Assembly (NCBI RefSeq): GCF_009733595.1
Contig: NZ_WOFH01000009.1
Coordinates: 186,001-250,000, forward strand
DNA from: Actinomadura litoris
GTDB taxonomy: Bacteria; Actinomycetota; Actinomycetes; Streptosporangiales; Streptosporangiaceae
DNA: 64,000 nucleotides
Direction of reading: 5' to 3'
Shown: positions 62,181 to 64,000 of the stretch, piece by piece
Numbering within the stretch: position 1 is the stretch's first letter
How the letters are laid out: each line of letters opens with the position of its first letter
Program-made: the position numbers and the translations under genes
The notes under the pieces: model-generated
Database searches by the model: none
What the model was told of the DNA's origin: nothing
The model's input: only the letters and a program-made list of their open reading frames with translations

Positions 62181-63629
62181 ATGGATCTCGCGCTGTTCGC
62201 CGGACTCCTCGTCGGCGCCGTCTTCGGCGTCGTCGCCGGGTACGCGCTGGCGACGAGCCGGCAGGGCGCGCTGATCGCCCGGGCGCGCGCGGCCGAGGAG
62301 AAGCTCGCCTACGCCGAGGAGCGGATGGCCGAGCACTTCGAGAACCTGTCCGCCAAGGCCCTGGACGCCAGCAACCAGCGGTTCCTCGAACTGGCGGACG
62401 CGCGGCTCAAGGCGGCCGGGGCCGAGGCGGCGGGCGAGCTGCAGCGGCGCCAGCAGGCCGTCGAGCACCTGGTCGCCCCGCTGAAGGACACCCTCGCCAA
62501 GGTGGAGGAGCAGCTCCGCGAGGTGGAGACGGGACGCCGCGAGTCGCACGCGATGCTCGCCAAGCAGGTCGAGTTCGTCCGGCACAGCTCCGACCAGCTC
62601 CGCCGGGAGACGCAGTCGCTCGTCCGGGCGCTCCAGCGGCCCGAGGCGCGGGGGCGGTGGGGCGAGCTTCAGCTCCGCCGCGTTGTGGAGATCTCCGGGA
62701 TGGCGCACCACTGCGACTTCGACGAGCAGGCGAGCGCGGTGACCGCAGACGGGACGGTCCGCCCCGACATGGTGGTCCGGCTGGTCGGCGGCAAGAGCAT
62801 CGTGGTCGACTCCAAGGTGTCGCTGGCCGCCTACCTCCAGGCGGCCGAGAGCGGCGACCCGGTGCGGCTGGACGCGCACGCCCGGCACCTGCGCGACCAC
62901 GTCGACCGCCTCGCGGCGAAGTCGTACTGGCAGGCGTTCAGCCCGGCGCCGGAGTTCGTGGTGCTGTTCATCCCGGGCGAGGCGTTCCTGGCCCCCGCGC
63001 TCGACCGCGACCCCGGGCTGCTGGAGCACGCGATGCGGCGCCGCGTCCACATCGCCACCCCGACCACGCTGATCACCATGCTGCGGACGGCGTCCTACGC
63101 CTGGCAGCAGGCCGCGCTGTCGCGCAACGCCCGCGCCGTCTTCGAGCTGGGCAAGGAGCTGTACGAGCGCCTGGGGACGATGGGGCAGCACGTCGACGAG
63201 CTGGGCCGGGCGCTGACCGGCGCGATCAAGTCCTACAACCGCACGGTCGGCTCCCTGGAGACCCGCGTCCTGGTCAGCGCGCGCCGCCTGAACGACCTCG
63301 GCGTCGTCGAGGACCCCCTGGAGGGGCCCCGGCCGGTCGAGGAGAGCCCCCGCGCGCTGTCGGCGGCGGAACTGACCGATGCGGAACCGACCGGTCACGA
63401 CCGCGACGACCGCCCGGGCGTTCCCGCCCCGGGCGTCCCGTTCGAGGAGGATCCCCCAGAAGAGCCGCGTCATCGGCCAACCGACGACCCCTACGGCGAA
63501 TCCAACGGAAAGGAGCCGTCCGGCGCCCCCCGCGAAGGCGAGCACGATACCGAGTACGGGAGCGAACCGGTAGGTTTCGGCCGACGGGCCATCCCTGATC
63601 AGTTCGATCAGCGGGAGAGGTGGCAATGA
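62181..63629 (+). CDS. rmuC: DNA recombination protein RmuC
   Basis: 482 residues from ATG 62181. A membrane helix (ALFAGLLVGAVFGVVAGYALA, ~3-23) is followed by a long coiled coil (~30-150), then the RmuC nuclease-like domain (~160-370) with RGRWGELQLRRVVEISGM, VDSKVSLAAYLQA and FIPGEAFLAPAL. The domain resembles PD-(D/E)XK nucleases. The C-terminal ~100 residues are an acidic, Pro-rich, disordered tail not found in the E. coli protein. It limits inversions at short repeats. The stop overlaps the start of the next gene (ATGA). Confidence 0.95.
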   Translation: MDLALFAGLLVGAVFGVVAGYALATSRQGALIARARAAEEKLAYAEERMAEHFENLSAKALDASNQRFLELADARLKAAGAEAAGELQRRQQAVEHLVAPLKDTLAKVEEQLREVETGRRESHAMLAKQVEFVRHSSDQLRRETQSLVRALQRPEARGRWGELQLRRVVEISGMAHHCDFDEQASAVTADGTVRPDMVVRLVGGKSIVVDSKVSLAAYLQAAESGDPVRLDAHARHLRDHVDRLAAKSYWQAFSPAPEFVVLFIPGEAFLAPALDRDPGLLEHAMRRRVHIATPTTLITMLRTASYAWQQAALSRNARAVFELGKELYERLGTMGQHVDELGRALTGAIKSYNRTVGSLETRVLVSARRLNDLGVVEDPLEGPRPVEESPRALSAAELTDAEPTGHDRDDRPGVPAPGVPFEEDPPEEPRHRPTDDPYGESNGKEPSGAPREGEHDTEYGSEPVGFGRRAIPDQFDQRERWQ

Positions 63630-64000
63630 GCAGATCGACGGTGGACGACGCGCCGGGCGGCGCGTCCCCGGCCCCAGGGGGTCCAGTGCGTGGTCAGCGC
63701 GACGGCTCAGCCCGGACGTCGCGGGCGGCGAAGGGGTCGCGGGCCCGCGCGAAGGCCGCCCCCGCCGCCTCCTCGGCGCCGGTGGCGCTCACCGCGCGCG
63801 GCGGGATCGTCGTCATGTTCGGCACCGGCCTGGTGTGCGCGCTGCTGGCGCGCTGGCTCGGCGTCGGGCTGCTCGCGGGCGGCGGCTTCACGATCGGCTG
63901 CGTGCTCGCGGCGTTCGCGACCCGGCCCGCCGACCTGCTCACGCTGGTCGTCAGCCCGCCGCTGGCGTTCTTCGCCGCGACCCTCACCGCCGTGTTCCTC
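63626..64000 (+). CDS. DUF6542 membrane protein, N-terminal part (cut by window end)
   Basis: The frame starts at ATG 63626 inside the rmuC stop and is open to the window end (125 codons visible). A disordered Ala/Arg/Ser-rich N-terminus (~52 residues) precedes hydrophobic helices (GGIVVMFGTGLVCALLARWLG, LLAGGGFTIGCVLAAF and LTLVVSPPLAFFAATLTAVF). The pattern LTARGG...FTIGCVLAA...RPADLL...SPPLAFF matches DUF6542 proteins found next to ychF/rmuC in actinobacteria. Function unknown. Confidence 0.82.
   Translation, partial: MSRSTVDDAPGGASPAPGGPVRGQRDGSARTSRAAKGSRARAKAAPAASSAPVALTARGGIVVMFGTGLVCALLARWLGVGLLAGGGFTIGCVLAAFATRPADLLTLVVSPPLAFFAATLTAVFL

Overview
The window is a continuous stretch of chromosome from a very GC-rich actinomycete. 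Support for this comes from the third-position G/C bias, many GTG/TTG starts, the mycothiol gene mshB, two succinate:quinone oxidoreductases, a Tcp-type conjugation-like gene set and an actinobacterial ydaO-type (c-di-AMP) leader. The gene content fits Streptosporangiales (an Actinomadura/Thermomonospora-like organism), but the genus is an inference. I saw no rRNA, tRNA, insertion sequence, prophage or CRISPR array.

Layout. 1-11.5 kb: end of an unknown gene, an Lrp/AsnC regulator divergent from ornithine aminotransferase (rocD), an LCP-family cell-wall ligase, a PadR regulator coupled to a DHA2 drug exporter, a flavin reductase, mshB with its DUF6113 partner, a receptor-type Ser/Thr kinase and an S9 peptidase. 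11.5-16.5 kb: a heterodimeric ABC exporter with complementary degenerate ATPase halves, and a receiver-PP2C phosphatase. 16.7-30.4 kb: two complete SDH/fumarate reductase operons (b558-type SdhCAB on +; a second C-A-B operon on - whose anchor has a Cys/His motif). Between them lie an isolated secY, a small membrane protein, an MFS permease, LysR and Crp/Fnr regulators and a two-domain VOC protein. Two Crp-like sites precede the second operon.

31-41 kb: a second LCP protein, then a tightly packed six-gene operon (DUF4282 membrane protein, membrane-anchored kinase, coiled-coil protein of unknown family, Hsp100/ClpB-D2-like unfoldase with a degenerate extra AAA domain, a radical-SAM/4Fe-4S activase-like protein, and a double zinc-ribbon/FHA protein). 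It ends at a strong terminator. I do not recognise this combination as a described system, and it is the best candidate here for an undescribed one: phospho-signalling (kinase + FHA) linked to protein remodelling (unfoldase) and radical chemistry.

41-49 kb: typA, an NlpC/P60 hydrolase behind a c-di-AMP-type riboswitch, a Nudix hydrolase, a Mut7-C protein, an amidohydrolase divergent from a MarR regulator, and a secreted RNase Sa-like ribonuclease. 48.3-60.4 kb on the minus strand: a chromosomal Tcp-like type IV secretion gene set (TcpC, TcpD, a TcpE-MinD fusion with a long repeat linker, a 50-codon micro-ORF, a VirB4-type ATPase, a VirB6-like channel protein, an accessory protein and a bifunctional wall hydrolase) joined by a chain of 4-bp start/stop overlaps. 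No relaxase or coupling protein is visible in the window. 60.9-64 kb: ychF, rmuC and the start of a DUF6542 membrane protein.
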